NCBI RefSeq assembly: GCF_000017505.1
Contig: NC_009675.1
Location: forward strand, 2,294,001-2,358,000
Source: Anaeromyxobacter sp. Fw109-5
GTDB lineage: Bacteria; Myxococcota; Myxococcia; Myxococcales; Anaeromyxobacteraceae
DNA length: 64,000 nucleotides
Direction: 5' to 3'
Both the position numbers and the translations under genes were made by a program. The notes below the pieces were generated by a model. It was not told where the DNA came from. It saw only the letters and a program-made list of their open reading frames with translations, and did no database searches. Positions 52,317-62,941 of the stretch are shown here, piece after piece. Each line of letters starts with the position of its first letter. Position 1 is the first letter of the stretch.

Positions 52317-54675
52317 GCACGCCCACCTGGCGATCGCGCTCGCGGTCGTCCTCGGTTGCCAGGCGGCGCAGCCGTCCGTCCCGCCGTCCCCGAGCGCCGT
52401 GGAGCCGCCGCAGGGCTTCGAGGGGTCCAGCACGACGATCGAGATCGTGGGCACCGGGTTCCACGTGCGTGCGGTCCAGCGCGTCGGCGAGCGCGAGAGC
52501 AGGGTGGTGGCGAGGTACCGCGCGTGGGTCGTCGCCTTCGAGGAGGCGTTCGAGCTCGAGGAGGTCGTCTGGCTCGGCCCCACGAGGCTCCGTGCTCGCG
52601 TGCCGGCAGGGCTGCCCGTGGGGCGGTACGACGTCGCCGTCGAAGGGCCGTACGGCCGGGGCTCCGTGGCCGGCGCGTTCGAGGTGCTCGCGGGCTCCGC
52701 GCCGGCGCTCTCTGCCGCGCTGATCTTGCCGCCTGCGGTGAACGTGGGGCAGCAGCTGCTGGTCGAGGTCACCGCCGACAACGCGGGCGACGCGCCGCTA
52801 CAGGCCGTCCGCGCGGAGGTCGCCCTCGGAGGGACCGGCGCGCTCGCTCCCGTGATCGCCGGCGCCGGCGACCTCCCCCGGGACCTCGCGCCCGGGGAGC
52901 GGAAGACCTTCACGGCGAGCTATCGCGCCGAGACCACCGGCAGCGTGTCCGTGCAGGCCTCCGTCCTCGGCTCGGACCCCCGGACCGGCGCCACGGTCGC
53001 TGCGAGCGCGGGCGGGGAGGTGCTCGTCCAGCGCCCGGCGACGCTGGTCGCCACGCTGAGCGCGCCCCCGGGGCCGCTCGCGGTCGGAGAGCTCCCGCTG
53101 ACCGTCACGGTCACGAACAGGGGCGAGGCGACGGCGGTGGGCGTGCTCCCGGTCGCGCTCACCGACGGCGGCTCGACGGCGGCCCTCGTCGCCGGCCCGG
53201 CGCCCTCGGAGCCCGTCTCCCTCGCCGCGGGAGCCAGCGCGACGTTCACGTGGACGAGCCGCGTCGCCGCCACCGGCAGGCTGACGGTCACCGCCACGGT
53301 CAGAGGCCTCGACGCGAACGACGGCGGCGTGCGCACCGCGGCCGCGACGGCCAGCCTCGGGTCGATCGCCCACACGACGGAGGTGATCGCCCCGGATCCC
53401 TTCAGGGATGGCAGCCCGTTCGCCTTCGTCGCGCCGCTCCGCGGGCAGGTGTACGTGGGCCCGAGCAGCACCGGAACCGGGATCGTGCGCATGCAGCGGG
53501 ACGGCTCCGCGCCCGAGTCGCTCGAGCTGTCGTTCGCGCTGGACACGGCGGGGAACGCCATGGGCAACACGGCCACGCCGCATCGGTCCATCGGCTACTA
53601 CGGTTGCCAGACCGACAGCCTCGCCGAGGCATGCGGCCCCGACGACGAGGACGGGCGCGGGCTCCTCACCTCGGTGTCGTTCGCGGGAGAGGAGTGGCTC
53701 GTCCTCGGCGGCGCCAGGCTGAGCGGCGACCTCGACTACGTCTACCTGGGCCGCGCCTCGGCGTCCCCGCTCGCGTTCTCGTACGTGGACCTCTCGCAGC
53801 TCCTCGGCGGGAACACACGCGGCTTCTCGGCCGCGTTCGCCCGCGGCGAGCGGCTCTACCTCGGCTTCCCCGACAACGGCGGGAACCGCCCGTACGGCGT
53901 CGCCCTCCTCGCGCCGCCGCCGGAGGGCGGTGGCCTCGACGCTCGCGCCGGGATCGACGCGATCGATCTGAACCTCCACGACGCGTACGCCGCCTGGAGC
54001 GCGAGCTTCGCGAGCGTGTCGATGGTGGACGCGATCGCCGAGCTGGGCGGTCGCCTCTACTTCTTCAACGACGCGGGCTGCCTGGTCTCCACGAGCGCGG
54101 CCCCCGCCACGAAGGACGACTTCCGCCCGTGCTCCCCCGCGTCGGGGGCGGAGTACGACCGGAGGAGCTCCGTGGAGCCGACCCGCCAGCACGACCTCGA
54201 GCCGGGCGACAGGGCGTGGCCGCAGGCCGTGGCGTGGCAAGGGCGGCTGTACGCCATCCGCAACACGTACACCGGGCCGCAGCTCTGGACGTGCGACCCG
54301 GCCGGCGGGGGCACGGATCCGGTCGCGTGCGAGGCGGCGGAGTGGAGGCTGCTCGCGGCAGACCCGGCGACGCTCCGGACGAGGTTGGGGCATCCCGGGG
54401 TCACCGCCGCGTCGATGCTGCTCGCCACGCCGACCCACCTCTACGTCGGGCTCGACGATCCCGTCGCCGGCCTCCACGTGCTCCGCACGCGCGCCGCGCT
54501 GCCGGCCATCTCGGACTTCGAGGGGCTGGGTGGCGCCGTCTTCGGCGCGCCCGGCACGACCCTGAAGCGGATCTTCGACGCGAAGGTCGTCACGGGGGCG
54601 GACGGGCGCGCAGACGTGTTCCTGACGGCCGGCGACGGCAACTCCGCGGTCAGCGTGATTCGCATGGACCCGTAG
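52303..54675 (+). CDS. large TIG-like and repeat-domain lipoprotein
   Basis: 790-residue lipoprotein: signal peptide with lipobox VLGC (Cys19). Residues about 35-130 resemble an IPT/TIG domain (GFEGSSTTIEIVGTGF, PTRLRARVPAGLPVGRYDV). Two CARDB/DUF11-like domains follow (about 145-240 and 255-350), with VTVTNRGEATAVGV. The rest (about 360-790) is a beta-propeller or lectin-like region with few Cys (CQTDSLAEACGPDD and others). The starts overlap in an operon of three genes. Function unknown; adhesion or cell-surface binding is a guess from domain type. Confidence 0.78.
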   Translation: MTRTEHAHLAIALAVVLGCQAAQPSVPPSPSAVEPPQGFEGSSTTIEIVGTGFHVRAVQRVGERESRVVARYRAWVVAFEEAFELEEVVWLGPTRLRARVPAGLPVGRYDVAVEGPYGRGSVAGAFEVLAGSAPALSAALILPPAVNVGQQLLVEVTADNAGDAPLQAVRAEVALGGTGALAPVIAGAGDLPRDLAPGERKTFTASYRAETTGSVSVQASVLGSDPRTGATVAASAGGEVLVQRPATLVATLSAPPGPLAVGELPLTVTVTNRGEATAVGVLPVALTDGGSTAALVAGPAPSEPVSLAAGASATFTWTSRVAATGRLTVTATVRGLDANDGGVRTAAATASLGSIAHTTEVIAPDPFRDGSPFAFVAPLRGQVYVGPSSTGTGIVRMQRDGSAPESLELSFALDTAGNAMGNTATPHRSIGYYGCQTDSLAEACGPDDEDGRGLLTSVSFAGEEWLVLGGARLSGDLDYVYLGRASASPLAFSYVDLSQLLGGNTRGFSAAFARGERLYLGFPDNGGNRPYGVALLAPPPEGGGLDARAGIDAIDLNLHDAYAAWSASFASVSMVDAIAELGGRLYFFNDAGCLVSTSAAPATKDDFRPCSPASGAEYDRRSSVEPTRQHDLEPGDRAWPQAVAWQGRLYAIRNTYTGPQLWTCDPAGGGTDPVACEAAEWRLLAADPATLRTRLGHPGVTAASMLLATPTHLYVGLDDPVAGLHVLRTRAALPAISDFEGLGGAVFGAPGTTLKRIFDAKVVTGADGRADVFLTAGDGNSAVSVIRMDP

Positions 54676-54969
54676 CGCGGGCGCGCGTCGCCGCGCCCGA
54701 AGCGTCGCGGCCCATGTCCGGTGGTCGCCCGTGTGCCCGGTGTGCTGGCGTCCCGGCGGGACGGCGACCCCGCCGCGCGAGGTGTGCTCCTCGCCGTCCG
54801 GGAGCCGAGAGGCGGCGGTCCGGCTCGGCGGATAGGCTCCCCGGGAGCTCCCGGGGAGCTCCCGGGGAGAGCTCCCGGGGGCCGCCGGCGGGGGCTCCGA
54901 CGCGACGCGGCGGGTTCCTCCCCCGGCCGTGTCGAGGTCGCCTCCAGTGTGCTAGGTTCCCCGCCCCAT
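54676..54969. other. intergenic region with GAGCTCCCGGGG repeats upstream of carB
   Basis: The 294-base gap contains three tandem copies of CCGGGGAGCTC within 54838-54885, each itself a partial palindrome of the form GAGCTCCCGGGGAGCTC. They could form a long hairpin or be protein sites. No -35/-10 pair stands out. Confidence 0.5.
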
Positions 54970-58217
<3,248 letters not shown>

Positions 58218-58221
<4 letters not shown>

Positions 58222-58246
58222 CAGCAGGCCCGAGGCGCTCTACTGA
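58218..58246 (+). promoter_or_regulatory. strong sigma-70 promoter for greA
   Basis: TTGACA (58218-58223, overlapping the carB stop) and TACTGA (58241-58246) are spaced exactly 17 bases. Transcription would start near 58253, right at the leader hairpin. Confidence 0.7.
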
Positions 58247-58257
58247 AAGGTCTGGAG

Positions 58258-58299
58258 GCGGCCGCCCCGGGCTTCTCGGGCCGGCCGCAGTCATTTTTT
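58258..58299 (+). terminator. intrinsic terminator in the greA leader
   Basis: GCGGCCG (58258-58264) pairs with CGGCCGC (58282-58288), and an inner CCCG/CGGG stem closes a small loop. T6 follows at 58294-58299. The greA ribosome site GGAAGG begins at 58301, so this terminator sits inside the greA leader. It also serves as the carB 3' end. Confidence 0.75.
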
Positions 58300-58312
58300 C
58301 GGAAGGTGGATG

Positions 58313-58819
58313 ATGTCCGAGCGCGTTCCCATGACGAAGGGCGGCCTCCTCCGGCTCAAGGAGGAGCTCAAGCGGCTCAAGAACGTCGAGCGCCCCAAGA
58401 TCGTGAAGGAGATCGCCGAGGCGCGCTCGCACGGGGACCTCTCCGAGAACGCGGAGTACCACGCGGCCAAGGAGAAGCAGAGCCACATCGAGGGCCGCAT
58501 CCTGCAGGTCGAGCACTGGATCGCGAGCGCCGAGGTGATCGACGTCTCGAAGCACGCGGGCGACCGGGTGGTCTTCGGCGCGACCGTCTCGCTGGAGGAG
58601 AGCGAGTCGGGCGACCACGTGACCTACCGGATCGTCGGCGAGCTCGAGGCCGACCTCAAGCAAGGCCGGATCTCCGTCACGAGCCCCATCGCCCGCGCCC
58701 TCATCGGGCGCGAGGAGGGGGACGCGGTCACCGTGCGCACGCCGGGCGGCCAGAAGGAGTACGAGATCCAGTCCATCTCGTTCGTCGAGGAGGAGCTGCC
58801 CGCCGAGTCCGGCGAGTAG
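58313..58819 (+). CDS. greA: transcription elongation factor GreA
   Basis: Binds the secondary channel of RNA polymerase and makes stalled complexes cleave backtracked RNA. 168 residues: a coiled-coil domain (PMTKGGLLRLKEELKRLKN, then ARSHGDLSENAEYHAAKEKQ with the paired acidic tip DLSENAEY) and a C-terminal FKBP-like domain ending EIQSISFVEEEL. ATG at 58313 lies 6 bases past the GGAAGG site; an ATG directly before it at 58310 is also possible. It follows carB and precedes recG. It has its own promoter and a leader terminator. Confidence 0.95.
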   Translation: MSERVPMTKGGLLRLKEELKRLKNVERPKIVKEIAEARSHGDLSENAEYHAAKEKQSHIEGRILQVEHWIASAEVIDVSKHAGDRVVFGATVSLEESESGDHVTYRIVGELEADLKQGRISVTSPIARALIGREEGDAVTVRTPGGQKEYEIQSISFVEEELPAESGE

Positions 58820-58845
58820 TCGGACCGCGCTGGTAGCCTCGCCCC

Positions 58846-61572
58846 GTGGAGCCGAGGGGCCACCAGGGCGACGCGCCCGCCGCGGGGGAGAGCTCTCCCG
58901 GCCTCGCCGCCGCGCAGCGTGCGCTCGCGGCGCTCGTGCCGCCGCTCCGCTTCGCCGTCAAGGACGGGTTCGCGGGCGCGCCGCGGCTCAAGGGCTTCGG
59001 CGAGCTCGCCCGCGGCGCCATCGCGCGTGCGCGCGCGGCGGGCGCCCCCGACACCCCCGCGCTGCAGCGGCTGGCCATCGAGGCCGAGGCGTTCGACGCG
59101 CTCCCCGCCGACGAGCGCCGCGCCGCCCTGGCCCGGATCGCCGGCGGGCTCTCTGCGCTCATCCCCGTGCCCGAGGAGCTGCGCGAGGTCGCGCGGCTCG
59201 GGCGGACCGGCGTGGCGGCGGGCACGCGGCAGGGGCGGGGGACCTCGACCTCGGCCGGCCCCGTCGAAGCCGGTCCTTCCCAGCGAAGCTCCGCGGCGTC
59301 AGCGGCCGAGCGGAGTCGAGGTACGACCGCGACCGCGAGCCCCGCCGCAACGGGAGCTCACGAGGCCGCTCATCCCGAGCGCAGCGCCGTCCTGAGCCTG
59401 CCGAAGGACGGCGCGAGGTCGACGGACACCTGGACCGAGGCTCCACCGCCCAGGACGCCGGAGGAGCGCGCGGCTCGTCGCAAGAAGCTCGCGACGCCGC
59501 TCGCCGAGCTCCCGCGCACGCACCCGTCGACGCGCGCGCAGCTCGAGGAGCGCGGGCGCCTCACGGTGGAGCAGGGGCTGGAGTTCTTCCCGAAGGCGTA
59601 CCAGGACCGCACGCAGGTGCGGCGCATCGTGGAGCTCCGCGCCGGCGACGAGGGGATCGTCCACGGGACCGTCGGTCACGTCCGCGTGCAGCGGATGCGC
59701 AACGGCCGTCCGCTCCTCAAGGTCGGCCTCTCCGATCCGTCGGGCGCGCTCGAGCTCGTCTTCTTCAACCCCCCGCCGTGGCGCGCGCGGCAGTTCGCCG
59801 CCGGAGACGCGCTGCTGTGCTCGGGGAAGGTGACGGAGGGCTTCGGCCGGCGCTTCCAGATGAGCCAGCCGGAGGTCGAGAAGCTGCAGGCCGGAGACTC
59901 GGCGAGCTTCGGCCGCATCGTCCCCATCTACGCCGGGCCCGCCGACTACCAGCATCCCGCGCTGCGCAAGCTCGTGAAGCGGCTCGTGGACGAGTACGCC
60001 CCGCTCGCGGTGGACGACCTGCCGCCGCAGGTGCGCGCGCGGCGGGGGCTGCTCTCGCGCGCCGAGGCGCTGCGCGACGCGCACTTCCCGGGCGCCGGCA
60101 CCGACCTGGTGGCCGCGGCCGAGCGGGCGACGCCGGGGTTCCGGCGGCTCGTCTTCGAGGAGCTGTTCTTCCTCCAGCTCGCGCTCGCCCTGCGCCGGCG
60201 GGGGGTGCGCGCCGAGGCCGGCATCGCGTTCGACGCCTCGCCCGCCGCGATCGCCCGCGCGCTCGAGCTCCTCCCGTTCCGGCTGACCGGGGCGCAGGCC
60301 CGCGCGCTCGACGAGATCGCCCGCGACATGGCGCGGCCCGAGCCGATGAACCGGCTGCTGCAGGGGGACGTGGGCAGCGGCAAGACCGCGGTCGCCTTCG
60401 CGGCGATGATGCTCGCCGTGCGCTCCGGCCACCAGGCCGCGATCATGGTCCCGACGGAGCTGCTCGCCGAGCAGCACGCGCGCACGCTCGCAGGCTGGCT
60501 TCAGGGGACCGGCGTCGAGGTGGCGCTCGTCGCCGCCGCCGCCCGCGGCAAGGGGCAGAAGGAGACCCGCGCGCGCGTGGCGGACGGGACGGCGCGGATC
60601 GCGGTGGGGACGCACGCGCTCCTCGAGCAGGACGTGGCGTTCGAGCGGCTGGGCCTCGTGGTCGTCGACGAGCAGCACCGGTTCGGCGTGCTGCAGCGCG
60701 CGAAGCTCATCTCGAAGGGGCATCGGCCCGACGTGCTCGTCATGACCGCCACGCCGATCCCGCGCACCCTCGCCCTCGCCTTCTACGGCGATCTCGATCA
60801 GTCCAAGATCGGCGAGCTCCCCCCCGGCCGCACGCCGGTCGCGACGAAGGTGTACGGCGACTCGCAGCGCCGGGGCGCCTACGAGGTGGCTCGCCGGGAG
60901 CTCGAGGCCGGGCGGCAGGTGTACGTGGTCTACCCGCTCGTCGCCGAGTCCGAGAAGTCGGACCTCGCCGACGCGACGAGCGGGGCCGAGGAGCTGCGCC
61001 GCGTCTTCGCCGGCCACGAGGTGGGGCTCCTCCACGGCAAGCTGAAGGCCGACGAGAAGCAGGCGGTGATGGATCGCTTCCGGACCGGGGCGCTGCGCGT
61101 GCTCGTGGCGACGACGGTCATCGAGGTCGGCGTCGACGTGCCGAACGCGAGCGTGATGATCGTGGAGCACGCCGAGCGGTTCGGGCTGTCGCAGCTCCAC
61201 CAGCTGCGCGGACGCGTGGGGCGCGGCGCCGCCCGCAGCCACTGCCTGCTCATCGCCCACTTCAAGCGGGTGGGCGACGAGGCGCGCGAGCGGCTACAGG
61301 CCATGGCCGAGACGCAGGACGGCTTCGAGGTGGCGCGGGTGGACCTGCGCATCCGCGGCCCCGGCGAGCTGCTGGGGACCCGCCAGTCCGGCCAGAAGCT
61401 GTTCGAGATCGCCGACCTGTACCGCGACGAGGCGATCCTCGAGGAGGCGCGGGAGGACGCGTTCGCGCTCGTCGACGCCGATCCGGAGCTCGGCCGGCCC
61501 GAGCACCGGGCGGCCGCCGAGGCGCTCGAGGGGCGGTGGGCGGGGCGGCTCTCCCTCGCGCAGGTGGGGTGA
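58846..61572 (+). CDS. recG: ATP-dependent DNA helicase RecG with repeat-derived N-terminal insertion
   Basis: Reverses stalled replication forks and migrates Holliday junctions. 908 residues, longer than the usual 680-700. The core: an OB-fold wedge domain (about 270-365), helicase motif I GDVGSGKT near 508, DEQH near 607 and the C-terminal helicase domain with HGKLKADEKQAVM and QLRGRVGRG. The extra length sits at the N-terminus: a domain at about 15-125, and a low-complexity region at about 131-200 that includes a dispersed-repeat sequence ([28 protein letters not shown]). GTG start at 58846. The domain order matches long RecG forms that carry an extra N-terminal domain. Confidence 0.92.
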   Translation: MEPRGHQGDAPAAGESSPGLAAAQRALAALVPPLRFAVKDGFAGAPRLKGFGELARGAIARARAAGAPDTPALQRLAIEAEAFDALPADERRAALARIAGGLSALIPVPEELREVARLGRTGVAAGTRQGRGTSTSAGPVEAGPSQRSSAASAAERSRGTTATASPAATGAHEAAHPERSAVLSLPKDGARSTDTWTEAPPPRTPEERAARRKKLATPLAELPRTHPSTRAQLEERGRLTVEQGLEFFPKAYQDRTQVRRIVELRAGDEGIVHGTVGHVRVQRMRNGRPLLKVGLSDPSGALELVFFNPPPWRARQFAAGDALLCSGKVTEGFGRRFQMSQPEVEKLQAGDSASFGRIVPIYAGPADYQHPALRKLVKRLVDEYAPLAVDDLPPQVRARRGLLSRAEALRDAHFPGAGTDLVAAAERATPGFRRLVFEELFFLQLALALRRRGVRAEAGIAFDASPAAIARALELLPFRLTGAQARALDEIARDMARPEPMNRLLQGDVGSGKTAVAFAAMMLAVRSGHQAAIMVPTELLAEQHARTLAGWLQGTGVEVALVAAAARGKGQKETRARVADGTARIAVGTHALLEQDVAFERLGLVVVDEQHRFGVLQRAKLISKGHRPDVLVMTATPIPRTLALAFYGDLDQSKIGELPPGRTPVATKVYGDSQRRGAYEVARRELEAGRQVYVVYPLVAESEKSDLADATSGAEELRRVFAGHEVGLLHGKLKADEKQAVMDRFRTGALRVLVATTVIEVGVDVPNASVMIVEHAERFGLSQLHQLRGRVGRGAARSHCLLIAHFKRVGDEARERLQAMAETQDGFEVARVDLRIRGPGELLGTRQSGQKLFEIADLYRDEAILEEAREDAFALVDADPELGRPEHRAAAEALEGRWAGRLSLAQVG
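59276..59425. repeat. dispersed repeat text inside recG
   Basis: Two pieces, at 59276-59330 and 59358-59425, share words with the repeat copies in the surface-protein gene: GAGCGGAGTCGAGG and CGCTCATCCCGAGCG, plus CTGAGCCTGCCGAAGGACGG, a known kind of dispersed bacterial repeat. The frame is kept through both. Confidence 0.6.
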
Positions 61573-61602
61573 GGCGCCGCCCGGCGATTGGTACGATGGA
61601 GC

Positions 61603-62226
61603 GTGAGCGCCGAGCTGTCGCGCGCGGTGGCGGCGATGGGGATCCGCGATCCGGCGGTCCTCCGGGCCATCGCGGAGGTGCCGCGTGACCTGTTCGTGCC
61701 GCCGCGCCTGCGTCACCAGGCCGGCGCGGACCAGGCTCTCCCCATCGGCTTCGGCCAGACCATCTCGCAGCCGTTCGTGGTCGCGTTCATGACCGAGCGG
61801 CTGCACCTGACCGGCCTCGAGCGCGTGCTGGAGGTCGGGACGGGCTCGGGGTACCAGACCGCGATCCTCGCCCGGCTGGCGGCGGAGGTCTTCTCCATCG
61901 AGATAGTCCCGGAGCTCGCCGCGCGCGCCCGCGCGGCGCTGCTCGAGACGCTTCACCTGCGGAACGTGCGGCTGCGGACGGGCGACGGCGCCGCAGGCTG
62001 GCCCGAGGCGGCGCCGTTCGATCGCGTCCTCGTCACCGCCGCGGCGCCCGAGGTCCCGCCGGCGCTCACCGCGCAGCTCGCGCCGGGCGGGCGGATGGTG
62101 GTGCCGGTGGGCGCCGCGCCCGGGCTGCAGGTGCTGCGCGCCGTCGACAAGGGGAACGACGGCGTGGACCTCTCGACCGACCTCATCCCGGTGCGCTTCG
62201 TTCCGCTCACCGGGGCGAGCGGCTAG
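61603..62226 (+). CDS. pcm: protein-L-isoaspartate O-methyltransferase
   Basis: Repairs proteins with isomerised Asp/Asn by methylating isoaspartyl carboxylates with SAM. 207 residues: VPRDLFVPP near the start, GFGQTISQPFVVAFMTERL, SAM motif VLEVGTGSGYQTAILA near 75-90 and PGGRMVVPVG near 160 are diagnostic. Start GTG at 61603 follows ATGGAGC. An in-frame TTG at 61588 adds five residues and cannot be ruled out. It lies 30 bases after recG. Confidence 0.94.
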   Translation: MSAELSRAVAAMGIRDPAVLRAIAEVPRDLFVPPRLRHQAGADQALPIGFGQTISQPFVVAFMTERLHLTGLERVLEVGTGSGYQTAILARLAAEVFSIEIVPELAARARAALLETLHLRNVRLRTGDGAAGWPEAAPFDRVLVTAAAPEVPPALTAQLAPGGRMVVPVGAAPGLQVLRAVDKGNDGVDLSTDLIPVRFVPLTGASG

Positions 62227-62307
62227 CGGAGCCCGCCTGGTCGAAAGTCGCGTCGCAGCAGCGCATCGGGCGGTGGTCTTCGCCCTGGTGCGTTAGACTC
62301 GCGAGCG

Positions 62308-62823
62308 ATGATCATCTGTCCGCTGTGCGAGCACGCTCAGCCCGAGGCGGGCGAGTGCGAGATCTGCGGGTACGCCCTCGAGTCCTCCGGTGACGCGGCG
62401 CGGCCGCCGCCGCTGGAAGGGCTCGAGCGCGCCGGGTACGCCCCGGCGCCCGCGCTGCACGCCCTCCCGGTGGACGGCCTCGAGCCGACGGCGCACGCGC
62501 GGGTCGGCCCGGTCGTCGCGCCGCCGCTCGAGCTCGAGCCGACGGGCGCCGCGCCGCTCGACGTGGACGCGCCCGCGCTGGACGGGCTGGAGCGGACCGC
62601 GGCGGACCCGGTGGACGATCCGACGCCGATGTCGGCCTTCGTGGCCTGTCGCTACTGCAGGACTCCCGCGCTGCCCGGCGAGCGGATCTGCGGCCGGTGC
62701 GGGATGCGCCTGTCGCTCGCCGCGGGCGGGAGCGCAGAGCGGGAGGGAGGCGCGGGGCGAGCCTGCGGCTGCGGCGCGCTCGTCCGCGGCCGCGCGTGCC
62801 CGTCGTGCGGCGCGCGCGCCTGA
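62308..62823 (+). CDS. zinc-ribbon protein of unknown function
   Basis: 171 residues: an N-terminal zinc ribbon (CPLCEHAQPEAGECEICG), a Pro/Leu-rich linker (about 30-105), then two further CxxC pairs (CRYCRTPALPGERICGRCG) and a third ribbon near the end (CGCGALVRGRACPSCG). Three zinc sites joined by an unstructured linker suggest a scaffold or RNA/protein-binding role. ATG at 62308. 81 bases after pcm. Confidence 0.75.
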   Translation: MIICPLCEHAQPEAGECEICGYALESSGDAARPPPLEGLERAGYAPAPALHALPVDGLEPTAHARVGPVVAPPLELEPTGAAPLDVDAPALDGLERTAADPVDDPTPMSAFVACRYCRTPALPGERICGRCGMRLSLAAGGSAEREGGAGRACGCGALVRGRACPSCGARA

Positions 62824-62941
62824 GCCCGGCGACGATCGCGCGCTCGGCCGCGAGCACCGCGACGGCGCTCCGGCCGGCCGGAGCGCGATCCCGCGACCCC
62901 TTGAAATGGAGGCCTGGTCCCGGCAAATTGGCGGGTCCTCC

